DNA of 64,000 bases from an uncultured Bacteroidales bacterium (lineage in GTDB: Bacteria; Bacteroidota; Bacteroidia; Bacteroidales; P3): the NCBI GenBank assembly GCA_947167075.1, contig CAMVGR010000008.1, positions 16,383-80,382 on the forward strand, written 5' to 3'. This document shows positions 1 to 8,698 of this stretch, in pieces (position 1 is the first letter of the stretch; each line of letters starts with the position of its first letter). The notes under the pieces were generated by a model that saw only the letters and a list, made by a program, of their open reading frames with translations, made no database searches and was not told where the DNA came from. The position numbers and the translations under genes were made by a program.

Positions 1-500
1 AGGCACTCGCTGACGTTGGCGATGGAGTTGCAGACAGCCAGTTTCTTGCGGATGAAGTCTTGACCGTGATAGACGTTCACTTTGTTGCTGTATTTTGCTT
101 CCCACAGTTTGTTCCCTTTTTCATCTACCCACCAGGTGGCTGCGTAGGCCAGGCAGCACCGAGGCACTTTGGCCACCTCCTCCACCATTCGTTCAAGGAA
201 CGTGGGTTCGGCGTAGTCGTCGCTCTCGGCTATCCATATCCATTCTCCCTGTGCCAGTTCGATGCCTTTCTTCCATTGGTGGAAAGCGCTGCCGCTGTTG
301 GTCTCGTTGTAGATGTGGTGAGTCACATGCGGGTCGTTGCGGTAGTTGTCCAGGACGCCGCGGCTGCTGTCGGTCGAGCAGTCGTCGAGCAAGATGAGTT
401 CGAAGTCCTGGTAGGTCTGCCCGAGGATGCTCTCTATCCGCTGCCGCAGATAGGGCGCGTGGTTGTAGTTAGGCACTATAATGGAGACGGTGGGAGTCAT
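1..500 (-). CDS. Family 2 glycosyltransferase, 3' end outside window
   Basis: Reading the minus strand from the ATG at 498-500 gives an open frame to the window edge (166 codons). It begins MTPTVSIIVPNYNHAPYLRQ and continues with a DDCSTD motif, then WIAESDDY near residue 85. These are the nucleotide-sugar binding and DXD-type metal motifs of GT2 (GT-A fold) enzymes. Such proteins add one sugar to a lipid-linked glycan on the cytoplasmic side of the membrane. It is the most downstream gene seen of the left polysaccharide operon and starts just beyond the stop of the RAYT gene at 503. Donor and acceptor cannot be told. The C-terminus is cut off by the window. Confidence 0.9.
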   Translation of the reverse strand, partial: MTPTVSIIVPNYNHAPYLRQRIESILGQTYQDFELILLDDCSTDSSRGVLDNYRNDPHVTHHIYNETNSGSAFHQWKKGIELAQGEWIWIAESDDYAEPTFLERMVEEVAKVPRCCLAYAATWWVDEKGNKLWEAKYSNKVNVYHGQDFIRKKLAVCNSIANVSEC

Positions 501-502
501 GG

Positions 503-1501
503 CTATGGTTTAATAGTGGCTATCGTCTCTGCGAGGGTGTTCATCGCTTTGCATTGTTCGCGACTCACAGTGCGGCGGTCGCTGTGGTATGACCATAGGG
601 ATAGTTGGAGCAGACGCCCTTCCGCGCAGGCGTAGAATGCCTGTCCTGTGGGTTTGTATAGGTCGTCAAAACCGTTTTCGACAATCTGTATCATTGGCAG
701 GTGGAATTCTTGAATCTTGGAGGCGATGTTCTTTTCGTGTTCCGATATGAAGGCTCCAATCAACACAGAATTGTTGTTTGCGGCGGAAAGGCATTGTGCG
801 GCATAGTCACGTTGTTGGCTTTCATTCCAGTGGCGTCGACAGTGCACGGCGAATAATCTGTTTTGCAGGAGATTGATGTTTCCGACCGCATCGAGTCTGT
901 GCCCTGCGACAGAGATGCCTCGTTTTATGGAAAAGTAGGAATTCTGTTGCCGTTTCAACATTAGGCGACGTGGGTTGTCGCGGATGTAGTCTATCATGTG
1001 CTGAAGTTGACCGGGGCCATACAGAATGCTGTCGTTGTAGCCTTCGGAGAACAACCGCTGGTAGGCAGGCGCAAGCGCCAGTCCGCCCGACAAAGCCTCT
1101 GGGTCTGCATTAGATTCCTCTGTTGTCGCGGGTTTGTCCTGCGACGGGGCGCTTGCGCCTCCGTATCTCGCATACGCCTTACCGCAGGCTATCTTCCACG
1201 ACGAGAAAAGACTCCCCAGCGGCTTCGGCAGCAGGGAGGTGGCCTGTAGGATGACATGTACATGGTCGGGCATCACCTGATATTGCAGCAATTTTAGTTG
1301 CGGGTATCGATCGCAGAGGGCATACAGTTCATGTCGCACATCTTCTCCAAGCGGTGTCAATTCGATATGTGCGGTCTCCACGCTCCCCGCCAATCGGCCA
1401 AGTATGGGACGTCGCCCATCGACCACGACTGTAATCATGTATATGCAGGGTTGTCGGTAGTCGTGGGTGAAGGAGCGTTTAGTCTTGTGATTGTCGTTCA
1501 T
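503..1501 (-). CDS. REP-associated tyrosine transposase (Y1, HUH) fused to a DprA/SLOG-like domain
   Basis: 332 residues. The N-terminal half is a Y1 transposase of the IS200/RAYT type. The metal-binding HUH motif is seen as MPDHVHVIL (H80, H82) and the catalytic tyrosine in YIRDNPRR (Y172), the usual RAYT pattern. Family knowledge: RAYTs nick single-stranded REP hairpins and spread them. The last 130 residues (AVHCRRHW, VLIGAFIS, NGFDDLYKP, GRLLQLSLW) are not part of standard RAYTs. They resemble the Rossmann fold of DprA/LOG proteins; this is my inference from motif order. A variable linker (residues about 115-145) is encoded by DNA containing inverted REP-like repeats. A paralogue lies at 8690-9766. 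It sits between glycosyltransferase genes and shows no terminal repeats of an IS. Confidence 0.82.
   Translation of the reverse strand: MNDNHKTKRSFTHDYRQPCIYMITVVVDGRRPILGRLAGSVETAHIELTPLGEDVRHELYALCDRYPQLKLLQYQVMPDHVHVILQATSLLPKPLGSLFSSWKIACGKAYARYGGASAPSQDKPATTEESNADPEALSGGLALAPAYQRLFSEGYNDSILYGPGQLQHMIDYIRDNPRRLMLKRQQNSYFSIKRGISVAGHRLDAVGNINLLQNRLFAVHCRRHWNESQQRDYAAQCLSAANNNSVLIGAFISEHEKNIASKIQEFHLPMIQIVENGFDDLYKPTGQAFYACAEGRLLQLSLWSYHSDRRTVSREQCKAMNTLAETIATIKP
1068..1159. repeat. Inverted REP-like repeats inside the RAYT linker
   Basis: GGCGCAAGCGCC (1068-1079) and GGCGCTTGCGCC (1148-1159) face each other across 68 bases. Each is itself a near-palindrome. They lie in frame in the non-conserved linker of the RAYT gene. 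The core CGCTTGCG is also found in the palindrome 5' of the gene at 1567-1582. Confidence 0.75.
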
Positions 1502-1515
1502 TTGTCAGTTCAAAT

Positions 1516-1582
1516 GCTTTGTCCTGTATGTGCCGTTTGCGTCAGTTTAGTGGCTTTGTCCTGTGCGTGACGCTTGCGTCAC
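1516..1582. repeat. REP-like direct repeats with palindrome, 5' of the RAYT gene
   Basis: The 12-mer GCTTTGTCCTGT occurs at 1516-1527 and 1553-1564. Each copy is followed by a related segment ending in TTGCGTCA. The second ends in the perfect palindrome GTGACGC-TT-GCGTCAC (1567-1582). RAYT genes are typically flanked by the REP sequences they process, so this is a plausible substrate, though its processing is not shown here. Confidence 0.65.
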
Positions 1583-1612
1583 TTACCTACGCCGAAAGGC
1601 ATTATAGGGAGG

Positions 1613-2551
1613 CTACCGTCTGCTTAATCTGCATCGTGACGAAAACCATTGGTTGAAATCTCCCAGAGCCGTGCCAAGTGCATGGTGATGATATGTTTTA
1701 ATATAGTCGGAGATGTTTAGAAATATGCTGAGAGGGGCAAACCATCGGTGTAGATTCTGTTCGCGCCACGCGACCATACGGGCTCGATGTACGAGTTCTT
1801 GCGGATAGGCATGATGCTTAATGATGGTGGCCGTGGGGACAATGTGTCGGGTGTGAATGCCAAGCGGGGAGTCGATATATGAACCCATCCCTATTTGTTG
1901 AGTTGGATGGATACGATAATCGATTAGAGGGTCTTCGATATATCCTAGTTCCCCTTCGGTAAGGGCGAGCAGAGAGATGGCATAGTCATGGATTATGTAT
2001 TCATGGCAATAGTCTATGAAGGAATGCAGATAAGGGAAGGTATTTCGTAATGCCATGGATGCCCCTGTAGCACGGTTGCCAGCTATGAACAGGTCCAATC
2101 CCATATCGTTGTCGAACATTTTACGGGCTTTTTTATTCATGCCGACGCAATAAAAAAGGGTCTTGTCTTCGATGGAATTACCGGTGTCGTCGACTAATCG
2201 ACCATTGCTGAATAACACCTGTTTGTCAGGATGATTGGTGAAATATGCAATAGTATGTTCCACCTTGTCGGGATGCCATACGTCGTCTTGATCGGAGAGA
2301 AAGATGATGTCGCCATGACAAAGATTGACTGCTTTCTGGAAGTTGGCACTCGCCCCTAATTGACTTTCCGTAGTGTGTATTGTGGCGTTTGGCAATTCCA
2401 GCGAGGAGATAATCTTCAATGTGTTGTCGGTCGAGCCGTCGTCGCAAATGACAATCTCATCCACAGCATGTGTCTGGTGCAGGATTGATGTCAGCTGCTC
2501 TTCAATGTAGGCTTCGCCATTGTATGTGCAGAGTGCCACAGATACCTTCAT
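1613..2551 (-). CDS. Family 2 glycosyltransferase, rhamnosyltransferase-like
   Basis: 312 residues. The start MKVSVALCTYNGEAYIEEQL, then ICDDGSTDNT (residues 34-43) and FLSDQDDVW (about 85-93), are the nucleotide-binding and DXD-region motifs of GT2 enzymes, closest in pattern to the RfbF/WfgS rhamnosyltransferase group (SDQDDVW). The role would be transfer of one sugar during O-antigen or capsule repeat assembly at the inner membrane. The start is 1 base past the stop of the next upstream gene (2553), so the two are probably cotranscribed. The acceptor is unknown. The dTDP-rhamnose genes in the right-hand operon would fit a rhamnosyltransferase, but that link is inference. Confidence 0.88.
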   Translation of the reverse strand: MKVSVALCTYNGEAYIEEQLTSILHQTHAVDEIVICDDGSTDNTLKIISSLELPNATIHTTESQLGASANFQKAVNLCHGDIIFLSDQDDVWHPDKVEHTIAYFTNHPDKQVLFSNGRLVDDTGNSIEDKTLFYCVGMNKKARKMFDNDMGLDLFIAGNRATGASMALRNTFPYLHSFIDYCHEYIIHDYAISLLALTEGELGYIEDPLIDYRIHPTQQIGMGSYIDSPLGIHTRHIVPTATIIKHHAYPQELVHRARMVAWREQNLHRWFAPLSIFLNISDYIKTYHHHALGTALGDFNQWFSSRCRLSRR

Positions 2552-2552
2552 T

Positions 2553-3416
2553 TCAAAATGCCCTTTCCGCTTTTGTCAGACCCTTTTTGAAATCTTCCTC
2601 AATTTGCTTGTCGGTGTAGGTGTAATGCACGGCAAACCCCTCCTCTTTTATTTGCTCTGTCAATCTTTTGCGGTAGGCTCTTATCCGCGACATGACATAG
2701 TCGAGGCCGAGATTCTTGTAGTGGAGCACTTTCAGTCCGTCGCATTCAGAGGTTTTGATGAGGCCTGTTGGATGGCAGAAGTGTGCTCCGGGCTCGTAGT
2801 TTATATCCACTATGCGATGTGGGTCGAACAAGATACATTTGCCGTATCCAGAACTACGGACACCTTTGGAGACGGTCTCTGTCAAGGGGAAGTCGGACGG
2901 AGGGAAATGTTCACTGTACATATCCCATCCTTCTGGACGGAAGAAGGAAATGTGGTACTTGAGAGCGTGTGCCAGCATTTGTTGCATGTCTTTGTGGTAG
3001 AGTAATTCGTCCACATCGCACACTATAACATAGTCCGCCCGTCCGCGGGATTTTTTCCAACAACTGTTTTTAATGTCGTTGTGCACGTTGTCGTCAAACC
3101 CGTCTGTATGGAATGTATTGACGTGGCTGTCAGGGTGTGACAATATAATGCTTTGGCTGTGGTCTGTCGATTCATTGTCGAAAAAGACATATCGGCTGAC
3201 AAATGCGTCATAGTGCCTAAACACAAAGGGCAGCATGCGTTCTTCATTCCAACATACAGCGTAGTAATGCACGATTGGACGATGGATGCCGTGCAGCCAT
3301 TTGTAAATGGCCAAGCGAAGCAGTAGAATTTTGTTGGTCAATAATCCAATAATGATATGGATGTTGTGCTGTTTTTTCAGGACAATGTGATGCTTGTTCA
3401 ATAATTTGGATAACAT
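2553..3416 (-). CDS. Glycosyltransferase, Glyco_tranf_2_4 (GT2/GT92-like) family
   Basis: 287 residues. After a hydrophobic N-terminal stretch (residues about 20-40) comes HYYAVCWNEERMLPFVFRHY, then FFDNESTDHS and, near residue 135, VIVCDVDELLY. NE-E, DNxSTD and DxDE are the diagnostic motifs of the Glyco_tranf_2_4 family, which supplies enzymes to many capsule and LPS loci. It would act at the cytoplasmic membrane on the growing repeat unit. It lies 4 bases from the acyltransferase gene on one side and 1 base from the GT2 gene on the other, so it belongs to the operon. Sugar specificity cannot be read from sequence. Confidence 0.85.
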   Translation of the reverse strand: MLSKLLNKHHIVLKKQHNIHIIIGLLTNKILLLRLAIYKWLHGIHRPIVHYYAVCWNEERMLPFVFRHYDAFVSRYVFFDNESTDHSQSIILSHPDSHVNTFHTDGFDDNVHNDIKNSCWKKSRGRADYVIVCDVDELLYHKDMQQMLAHALKYHISFFRPEGWDMYSEHFPPSDFPLTETVSKGVRSSGYGKCILFDPHRIVDINYEPGAHFCHPTGLIKTSECDGLKVLHYKNLGLDYVMSRIRAYRKRLTEQIKEEGFAVHYTYTDKQIEEDFKKGLTKAERAF

Positions 3417-3420
3417 GTAT

Positions 3421-4482
3421 CTATAAGCCCCAATGTTTTGTTAGTTTAAAAAAGGGTTTCTCGACGAATCGGTTAACCAGTAGAGAAACAATGAATGAAG
3501 CTGAAACCAAGCAAATATAGTACAGAAGGAAAACCAGGAGAGAATTTCTGTTTAATTGAATGCTATTACCCAAAGCGTTAAATATCGTTATCAAGCATCC
3601 ATGAAACAGGTAGATGCCTAAACTTTGATTGCCCAATGGTTTCAGACACTCGAAAAACCTCCATTGCCGATTGAACAGTATGAAGCAGAAACACGTCAAG
3701 AGAATCCCATATCTGACATGTAACTCAAGTGGCGACGTAAATGCAACCATGGAAATTAGAAAACCTGCAGATACGACAAATACAAAGACGGAAATGGATT
3801 TACCTATGGCGTGAAGCGAGTCGGCCGTCATGAAATAGTAAAACACGATGCCAAGAGCAAAAACGGGCAGTTGCCGCGGCAGCCAGCCATAAAAGAACCA
3901 GTCATCATTTAGAACACCACAAAACAATACGAGGATATAGTTGATTAGCCATCCTAGAATTGCGGTCACAGTAAAGAAGTTGATGGCTTTTTTCGCAGAA
4001 TTGATGTATTTATGAATCAAAGGCGCAATTGCAACGAACATTACATACACTCCAATATACCATGTCATCCACGAATTAAAGTATTTGTATGAGAAGCCAT
4101 TGATAAACAGAGCGGGATACAAGGCCATTTCCCATATCTCGTCTTTGATACCGGGGACTTGACCTGCTGAAACGCTGTAGTTAGAGATGTTCCACAGGAT
4201 AGCCATATAGAGAACAGGTATTAACCGTACGAGTCTCTTGCACATGTATTTTATATAGGATTTCCATGTGGATATCTTGTTTTTTTCAAAAGATTTGTAT
4301 GCTAGTATGGCAGAGATGACAAAGAATAATTGAACCCCATAGCGACCTGCATCTGCCATTCGTGTAATGCCATTATGAATGGCAAATTGTTGTGCTGTGT
4401 GGCAAGCGACAACAGCCAAGATGGCAAATCCTTTCGCTTCGGAAATCCATTCAATCTCTCCATTCAGTCTCAATCCATTCAT
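3421..4482 (-). CDS. OafA-like membrane acyltransferase (acyltransferase family 3)
   Basis: 353 residues, mostly hydrophobic, with about ten predicted membrane segments. The first segment region contains [15 protein letters not shown], where the histidine matches the conserved H of acyltransferase 3 proteins, followed by [12 protein letters not shown] (family pattern GV.LFFVLSGFL) and RRRLxR-like [11 protein letters not shown]. These enzymes transfer acetyl or other acyl groups to surface sugars. Its first 32 bases overlap the end of the fucosyltransferase gene, indicating tight coupling. Likely role: O-acetylation of the polysaccharide made by this operon. The modified residue is unknown. 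Confidence 0.88.
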   Translation of the reverse strand: MNGLRLNGEIEWISEAKGFAILAVVACHTAQQFAIHNGITRMADAGRYGVQLFFVISAILAYKSFEKNKISTWKSYIKYMCKRLVRLIPVLYMAILWNISNYSVSAGQVPGIKDEIWEMALYPALFINGFSYKYFNSWMTWYIGVYVMFVAIAPLIHKYINSAKKAINFFTVTAILGWLINYILVLFCGVLNDDWFFYGWLPRQLPVFALGIVFYYFMTADSLHAIGKSISVFVFVVSAGFLISMVAFTSPLELHVRYGILLTCFCFILFNRQWRFFECLKPLGNQSLGIYLFHGCLITIFNALGNSIQLNRNSLLVFLLYYICLVSASFIVSLLVNRFVEKPFFKLTKHWGL

Positions 4483-5290
4483 ATTTGTCGGTCTCTATTC
4501 CTACAGGAAAGGTTTTCTTGACTTTGTGTCCCAGCCAGTATTTGGGGGCGATTACACGTTCGTGCTCACCGAGGTAGGCGGCCCACCAAGCGAAGGTGCT
4601 GTTGCTGATGATGGCGATGTCGGCATGCTGGATGATTTGGAAATCGACAATGGGGCTATTGTTTTCATATCGGCATCTTGGAAGGTCGCCCAGTAGTTGT
4701 TTGGCCTTGTTGATATCGTCGCTGACAACAAGCATTTCATAGTCGCCAAGAGGTTCGATGAGAGATAGCGCCTGGTGATAATATTCCGCAGGGAGTGTCA
4801 CGTCCTTGCCACCCATGCCAGGAAACTCTACCTCGGCGTAGTCGGTCAGCCGCAGGTGGATGGCGATTACTTTGTGAGAGGCGAAGTAGTCACCGTATTT
4901 CTTTTCAAATGCCTCGCGGTATGACTTGCGGATGGTGAATGCTTTTCGAATGGATTCGATATGGTTGCGGAAGTAGAGGTCGCCCTGGAAGAAGCCTTCA
5001 TAGTAGTGACTGCCTTGGGCAGCCGGGGTAATCAGCTGAAAGCCGTCATTGTCGGTGATTCTGTCTTTGACGCAATGCTTCAACAGTCTCCGCATGATGC
5101 GGTGGTACTGCTTGCGTCGCCAGTCACTGCCATACACCCAACGAGTAAAGCGGTCGAGTTCGAAGTATCCTAACCGGAATGGGTAGAACGGGTTGCTGCA
5201 ATAGTATAGTGTGCACCCACCCAGTGCCTTCCCCAAGGCATACTGGAACATTTGGTTCCCCATCTGGCAGTGGAGGGAGATGATATTCAT
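4451..5290 (-). CDS. Alpha-1,2-fucosyltransferase (GT11)
   Basis: 279 residues. It opens with [20 protein letters not shown], the GT11 start motif ([11 protein letters not shown]), contains [10 protein letters not shown] near residue 145 where GT11 enzymes carry HxRRxDY, and ends with [13 protein letters not shown], the third GT11 signature. The reaction is transfer of L-fucose from GDP-fucose to a 2-hydroxyl, usually of galactose. GDP-fucose would come from gmd and fcl just upstream in the same operon, so context and motifs agree. The start overlaps the previous gene's stop by 4 bases (ATGA). The second arginine of HxRRxD is leucine here, a small departure from the family pattern. Confidence 0.92.
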   Translation of the reverse strand: MNIISLHCQMGNQMFQYALGKALGGCTLYYCSNPFYPFRLGYFELDRFTRWVYGSDWRRKQYHRIMRRLLKHCVKDRITDNDGFQLITPAAQGSHYYEGFFQGDLYFRNHIESIRKAFTIRKSYREAFEKKYGDYFASHKVIAIHLRLTDYAEVEFPGMGGKDVTLPAEYYHQALSLIEPLGDYEMLVVSDDINKAKQLLGDLPRCRYENNSPIVDFQIIQHADIAIISNSTFAWWAAYLGEHERVIAPKYWLGHKVKKTFPVGIETDKYEWIETEWRD

Positions 5291-6072
5291 GAACGGTGAA
5301 GCATTTGGTTCAGCTTTACAATCCGTCGTACCAGTTTTTTTAGTGCTGGATATTGCTCAATGTATTCATAATAAGAATGCATCGAGTTGTCTTTTATTGA
5401 TGCAAGAAGTTCAAGAGACTCATGTATCATTGGAGGAAATATTTCATTTAAAACTTTTTCCCTCTCAATGCCTACTTTTCGAGAATCATATGATTCTCCA
5501 GGCTGCTCTCCAATAATCGTTATGTCTAGTGCTTTATATGAATGGTTTTCTATAACAATACATGAGAGAAGGTGTTTCCAATCTGATGCAATATGCAGGG
5601 ATTCATCGTATAATTCATGGGAAAACAAGTCACTTTTAATAAAAATTGCCTGATGAGATAATGTACTTCGGAAAAAATATATGGCATCAAGTTTGTGCGG
5701 AGCAGAAAATAAAGTGCCATCTTTTTGAATCCAATTGCCGTACACTATATCTTCACCTTGTTGTATGGAGAAAACTTTTTCTAAAGTGGAGCTTTCCCAC
5801 AGCCAATCCCCGCTGTTCAAGAACTGTAGGTATTCTCCCTTGGCCACCTTGATGCCTTTGTTCATGGCGTTGTAGATGCCTTTATCGGGTTCGCTGACCC
5901 AATAGGCGAAGTGGTCGGCATATTGCTCGATCAGCTCGCGGCTGCCATCGGTGCTGCCGCCGTCGATGACTATCCACTCGAAGTCGCGGAAGGTCTGGCA
6001 TACCACACTGTCGATGGTGCGTTGCAAACCCTCGCGGTTGTTGAGGTTGATGGTGATGATGGAGAGTTTCAT
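5287..6072 (-). CDS. Family 2 glycosyltransferase, WcaA-like
   Basis: 261 residues. [30 protein letters not shown] (residues 36-45) and [11 protein letters not shown]...FLNSGD (about 80-107) mark the GT2 subgroup that often accompanies colanic-acid-type and O-antigen loci. It sits between fcl (4-base overlap) and the fucosyltransferase (4-base overlap), so all three are translated from one message. It probably adds the sugar before or after fucose; this is inference. A stub with nearly the same first 13 codons occurs at 9878-9946, showing that a second related gene once existed upstream. Confidence 0.9.
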   Translation of the reverse strand: MKLSIITINLNNREGLQRTIDSVVCQTFRDFEWIVIDGGSTDGSRELIEQYADHFAYWVSEPDKGIYNAMNKGIKVAKGEYLQFLNSGDWLWESSTLEKVFSIQQGEDIVYGNWIQKDGTLFSAPHKLDAIYFFRSTLSHQAIFIKSDLFSHELYDESLHIASDWKHLLSCIVIENHSYKALDITIIGEQPGESYDSRKVGIEREKVLNEIFPPMIHESLELLASIKDNSMHSYYEYIEQYPALKKLVRRIVKLNQMLHRS

Positions 6073-7010
6073 CGTTCGGTGCGGGTTGGGTTGGACAGGA
6101 AGTCTTCGTAGGCCATACGGATGCCGTCTTCTAGTTCGGTCTTGTAGGTCCAGCCGAGGGCTGTAGCCTTGCTGACATCGAGGAGTTTGCGGGGAGTGCC
6201 GTTGGGACGTGATGCATCCCAGAGTATCTTCCCTTCATAACCTACCACTTTGGCTACCGTTTCGGCCAGCTCGCGGATGGGGAGCTCTTTGCCGGTGCCG
6301 GCGTTGACGGTCTCGTTGCCGGAGTAATGGTTTATCAGGTAGACGCAGAGCTCCGCCAGATCGTCGACATAGAGGAACTCCCGCAGCGCACTGCCGTCGC
6401 CCCAGCAGACGACCTCCGGCAACGCCTGCTCCTTGGCCTCGTGGAAACGGCGTATCATGGCCGGCAGCACATGGCTGTGCTCGGGGTGGTAGTTGTCGTT
6501 GGGTCCGTAGAGGTTGGTTGGCATGACGCTGATGTAGTCGGTGCCGTACTGACGATTGAGGTACTCGCAGTATTTCAGGCCGCTGATCTTGGCCAGCGCA
6601 TAAGCCTCGTTGGTGGGTTCGAGGGCCGAGGTCAGCAGGCAGTCCTCCTTCATCGGCTGCGGAGCCAGGCGGGGATAGATGCAGCTGCTGCCGAGGAACT
6701 CCAGCTTCTTCACACCGTTCTTCCAGGCGGCATGGATGACGTTCATCTCCAACGTCATGTTCATGTACATGAAGTCGGCCGGTGCGGCGTTGTTGGCGGC
6801 GATGCCACCCACCTTGGCGGCGGCGAGGAACACGTATTCGGGTTTCTCTGCTGCGAAGAAGGCTTCCACAGCCTCCTGGCGTGTCAGGTCCAGCTCGGCG
6901 TGGGTGCGGGTGACGATATTGTTGTACCCCTGGCGCTGCAGCTCGCGGACGATGGCGCTCCCCACCATCCCGCGGTGCCCCGCCACGAATATCTTGGATT
7001 CTTTGTTCAT
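6069..7010 (-). CDS. fcl: GDP-L-fucose synthase
   Basis: 313 residues from the ATG at 7008-7010; a longer frame reaches a TTG at 7103 but would add sequence from a 9-bp repeat array, so I reject it. The product begins [20 protein letters not shown], the NADP-binding Rossmann motif of the family. It contains the SSCIYP segment and the [13 protein letters not shown] active-site YxxxK. The enzyme (WcaG) epimerises and reduces GDP-4-keto-6-deoxymannose to GDP-L-fucose in the cytoplasm. Its partner gmd lies upstream but is separated by a broken GxxExxY gene and its flanking repeats. Confidence 0.96.
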   Translation of the reverse strand: MNKESKIFVAGHRGMVGSAIVRELQRQGYNNIVTRTHAELDLTRQEAVEAFFAAEKPEYVFLAAAKVGGIAANNAAPADFMYMNMTLEMNVIHAAWKNGVKKLEFLGSSCIYPRLAPQPMKEDCLLTSALEPTNEAYALAKISGLKYCEYLNRQYGTDYISVMPTNLYGPNDNYHPEHSHVLPAMIRRFHEAKEQALPEVVCWGDGSALREFLYVDDLAELCVYLINHYSGNETVNAGTGKELPIRELAETVAKVVGYEGKILWDASRPNGTPRKLLDVSKATALGWTYKTELEDGIRMAYEDFLSNPTRTER

Positions 7011-7046
7011 TTCACATGTATATTTCTCACAGAGTTCCTTTTTTGT

Positions 7047-7074
7047 CACACAGAAATCACGGAAATCACAGAAA
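7047..7074. repeat. Left inverted repeat of the GxxExxY module (9-bp units)
   Basis: 28 bases made of three units close to ATCACAGAA. They match the reverse complement of 7492-7519 at 26 of 28 positions. With that partner they bracket the GxxExxY pseudogene exactly between fcl and gmd. Confidence 0.8.
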
Positions 7075-7106
7075 TTATTCTGACGCATCATTTTGTTGAG
7101 CAATAT

Positions 7107-7477
7107 TCAATTGGCTATTCGAGTGATTGATGTCAAGATGTTGTCAGTATTGAAATTCACCAGAATCCCAATTCGTTTATCCATTAAACGAAGGTATGTC
7201 AAAAGTTGTTTGGCAAACACTTTCTTCATTTCCTCCACGGATTTCAGCTCGACAATCACTTTGTCCTCAACAAGAATATCGAGTCGTAAATCTGTTTTTA
7301 GTCTGCTGCCCTTATATATGACAGGTAACTGTTTTGTCGTTCAATAGATAATCTGCGTTGTTCCAGTTCGAAACACAATGCCTCCTCGTATAAGCTTTCC
7401 AATAGTCCCGGTCCAAGTTCTTTATACACATCGTATATTGCACCCCTAATTTCGTATGTTAATTCATTTATTGTCAT
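7107..7477 (-). pseudogene. GxxExxY family protein gene, frameshifted
   Basis: From the ATG at 7475-7477 the minus strand reads MTINELTYEIRGAIYDVYKE LGPGLLESLYEEAL, the standard start of GxxExxY proteins (GPGLLESVYEEAL). After about residue 47 the frame stops. One base is missing in the A run at about 7332-7335. Shifting frame there restores the family's QLPVIYKGSRLKTDLRLDIL and VIVELKSVEE, which carry the PD-(D/E)XK-like D...ExK residues, and runs to a stop at 7107. Total length is 371 bases, one short of 124 codons. Family function is unknown. It is flanked by 28-bp inverted repeats and appears to be an insert between gmd and fcl. Confidence 0.85.
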
Positions 7478-7491
7478 AAGCCGGAGGCCTT

Positions 7492-7519
7492 TTTCTGTGA
7501 TTTCTGTGGTTTCTGTGTG
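7492..7519. repeat. Right inverted repeat of the GxxExxY module (9-bp units)
   Basis: Three units of TTCTGTG(AT/GT), a mirror image of the array at 7047-7074. It ends 2 bases before the stop codon of gmd (7522), so the module fits tightly into the space between the two fucose genes. Confidence 0.8.
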
Positions 7520-7521
7520 CC

Positions 7522-8586
7522 TTAATTGTGGTGCAGGCGGCGAACCTTTTTCATGTCGTGCTGTACCATAATCTTGACAAGTTCTTCAAAGCTTGTCTTC
7601 TGCGGATTCCAGCCGAGGAGGCGCTTGGCCTTGCAGGGGTCGCCCAGCAGCTGGTCCACTTCGGCGGGACGGAAGTACTTGGGGTCCACCTCCACGAGCA
7701 CCTTGCCGGTTTTCGTGTCGATGCCTTTCTCGTCCACGCCCGAGCCTTCCCACATCAGTTCGATGCCCGCCTCCTTGAAGGCCAGCGTGCAGAATTCGCG
7801 CACCGAGTGGTACTGCCCCGTGGCCACCACGTAGTCGTCGGGCTGCTCCTGCTGGAGGATGAGCCACATGCACTCCACGTAATCCTTGGCATAGCCCCAG
7901 TCGCGCAGGGCGTTGAGGTTACCCAGATAGAGCTTGTCCTGGAATCCCTGGGCGATGCGGGCGGCAGCCAGCGTAATTTTGCGGGTGACGAAGGTCTCGC
8001 CGCGCCGTTCGCTCTCGTGGTTGAAGAGGATGCCGTTGCAGCAGTACATGCCGTAGCTCTCGCGGTAGTTTTTCATCATCCAGTATCCGTAGAGTTTGGC
8101 CACTCCGTAGGGGCTGCGGGGGTAGAAGGGCGTGGTCTCGCTCTGCGGCACTTCCTGCACCTTTCCGTAAAGCTCGCTGGTGGAAGCCTGGTAGATGCGG
8201 CATGTCTGGGTGAGGCCCGCAATGCGCACGGCCTCCAGCAGGCGCAGCACACCGTTGGCATCGGTGTCGGCCGTGAACTCCGGCACATCGAAACTCACCT
8301 TCACGTGGCTCTGGGCCGCCAGGTTGTATATCTCGTCGGGCCGCACCTCGCTGATGATGCGTATCAGCGAACTGCTGTCCGTCATGTCGCCCCAATGCAG
8401 TTCCACCATGCGTTTCTGGTGCATATCGCGCACCCATTCGTCCAGGTACAGGTGCTCTATGCGGCCGGTGTTGAAACTGGAACTGCGGCGCAGTATTCCA
8501 TGCACTTCGTATCCTTTTTCGATGAGGAATTCGGCTAGGAAACTTCCGTCTTGACCGGTGATGCCAGTGATGAGTGCTTTTTTCAT
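7522..8586 (-). CDS. gmd: GDP-mannose 4,6-dehydratase
   Basis: 354 residues from the ATG at 8584-8586 ([20 protein letters not shown]). Another ATG lies 6 bases upstream, and the open frame continues to 8715, but the extra residues come from a REP-like region. Seen: GITGQDG Rossmann motif, [11 protein letters not shown], and the catalytic STSELYG and [12 protein letters not shown] (YxxxK). The enzyme converts GDP-D-mannose to GDP-4-keto-6-deoxy-D-mannose with bound NADP, the first step to GDP-L-fucose. Length matches the family. The following fucose gene (fcl) is 510 bases on, past the GxxExxY module. Confidence 0.97.
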   Translation of the reverse strand: MKKALITGITGQDGSFLAEFLIEKGYEVHGILRRSSSFNTGRIEHLYLDEWVRDMHQKRMVELHWGDMTDSSSLIRIISEVRPDEIYNLAAQSHVKVSFDVPEFTADTDANGVLRLLEAVRIAGLTQTCRIYQASTSELYGKVQEVPQSETTPFYPRSPYGVAKLYGYWMMKNYRESYGMYCCNGILFNHESERRGETFVTRKITLAAARIAQGFQDKLYLGNLNALRDWGYAKDYVECMWLILQQEQPDDYVVATGQYHSVREFCTLAFKEAGIELMWEGSGVDEKGIDTKTGKVLVEVDPKYFRPAEVDQLLGDPCKAKRLLGWNPQKTSFEELVKIMVQHDMKKVRRLHHN

Positions 8587-8623
8587 TGTCATTGATTTTA
8601 ATATCGAAAAGGTGCCCTCTGAA

Positions 8624-8698
8624 GGTCGCTGTACTGGACGACCGTCGGGGTCGCTTTTTGTCAGGGTTGGTTGTCTGGTGTCGCGGCCTTCAGGTCGT
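8624..8698. repeat. REP-like repeats at the 3' end of the second RAYT gene
   Basis: GCGGCCTTCAGGTCGT (8683-8698) matches 14 of 16 bases of the motif found twice inside the RAYT gene (9289-9402) and overlaps that gene's last codons. A looser inverted pair, GGTCG (8624-8628) and CGACC (8639-8643), lies beside it. Together they look like a REP cluster next to its transposase. Confidence 0.65.

Noticed and set aside
7010..7103. Upstream extension of fcl to a TTG at 7103
   Set aside because: The extra residues are translated from the 9-bp repeat array, and the family start [11 protein letters not shown] lies at 7010.
6327..7130. Plus-strand frame of 267 codons over fcl
   Set aside because: Antisense shadow of fcl; valine-rich and without family motifs.
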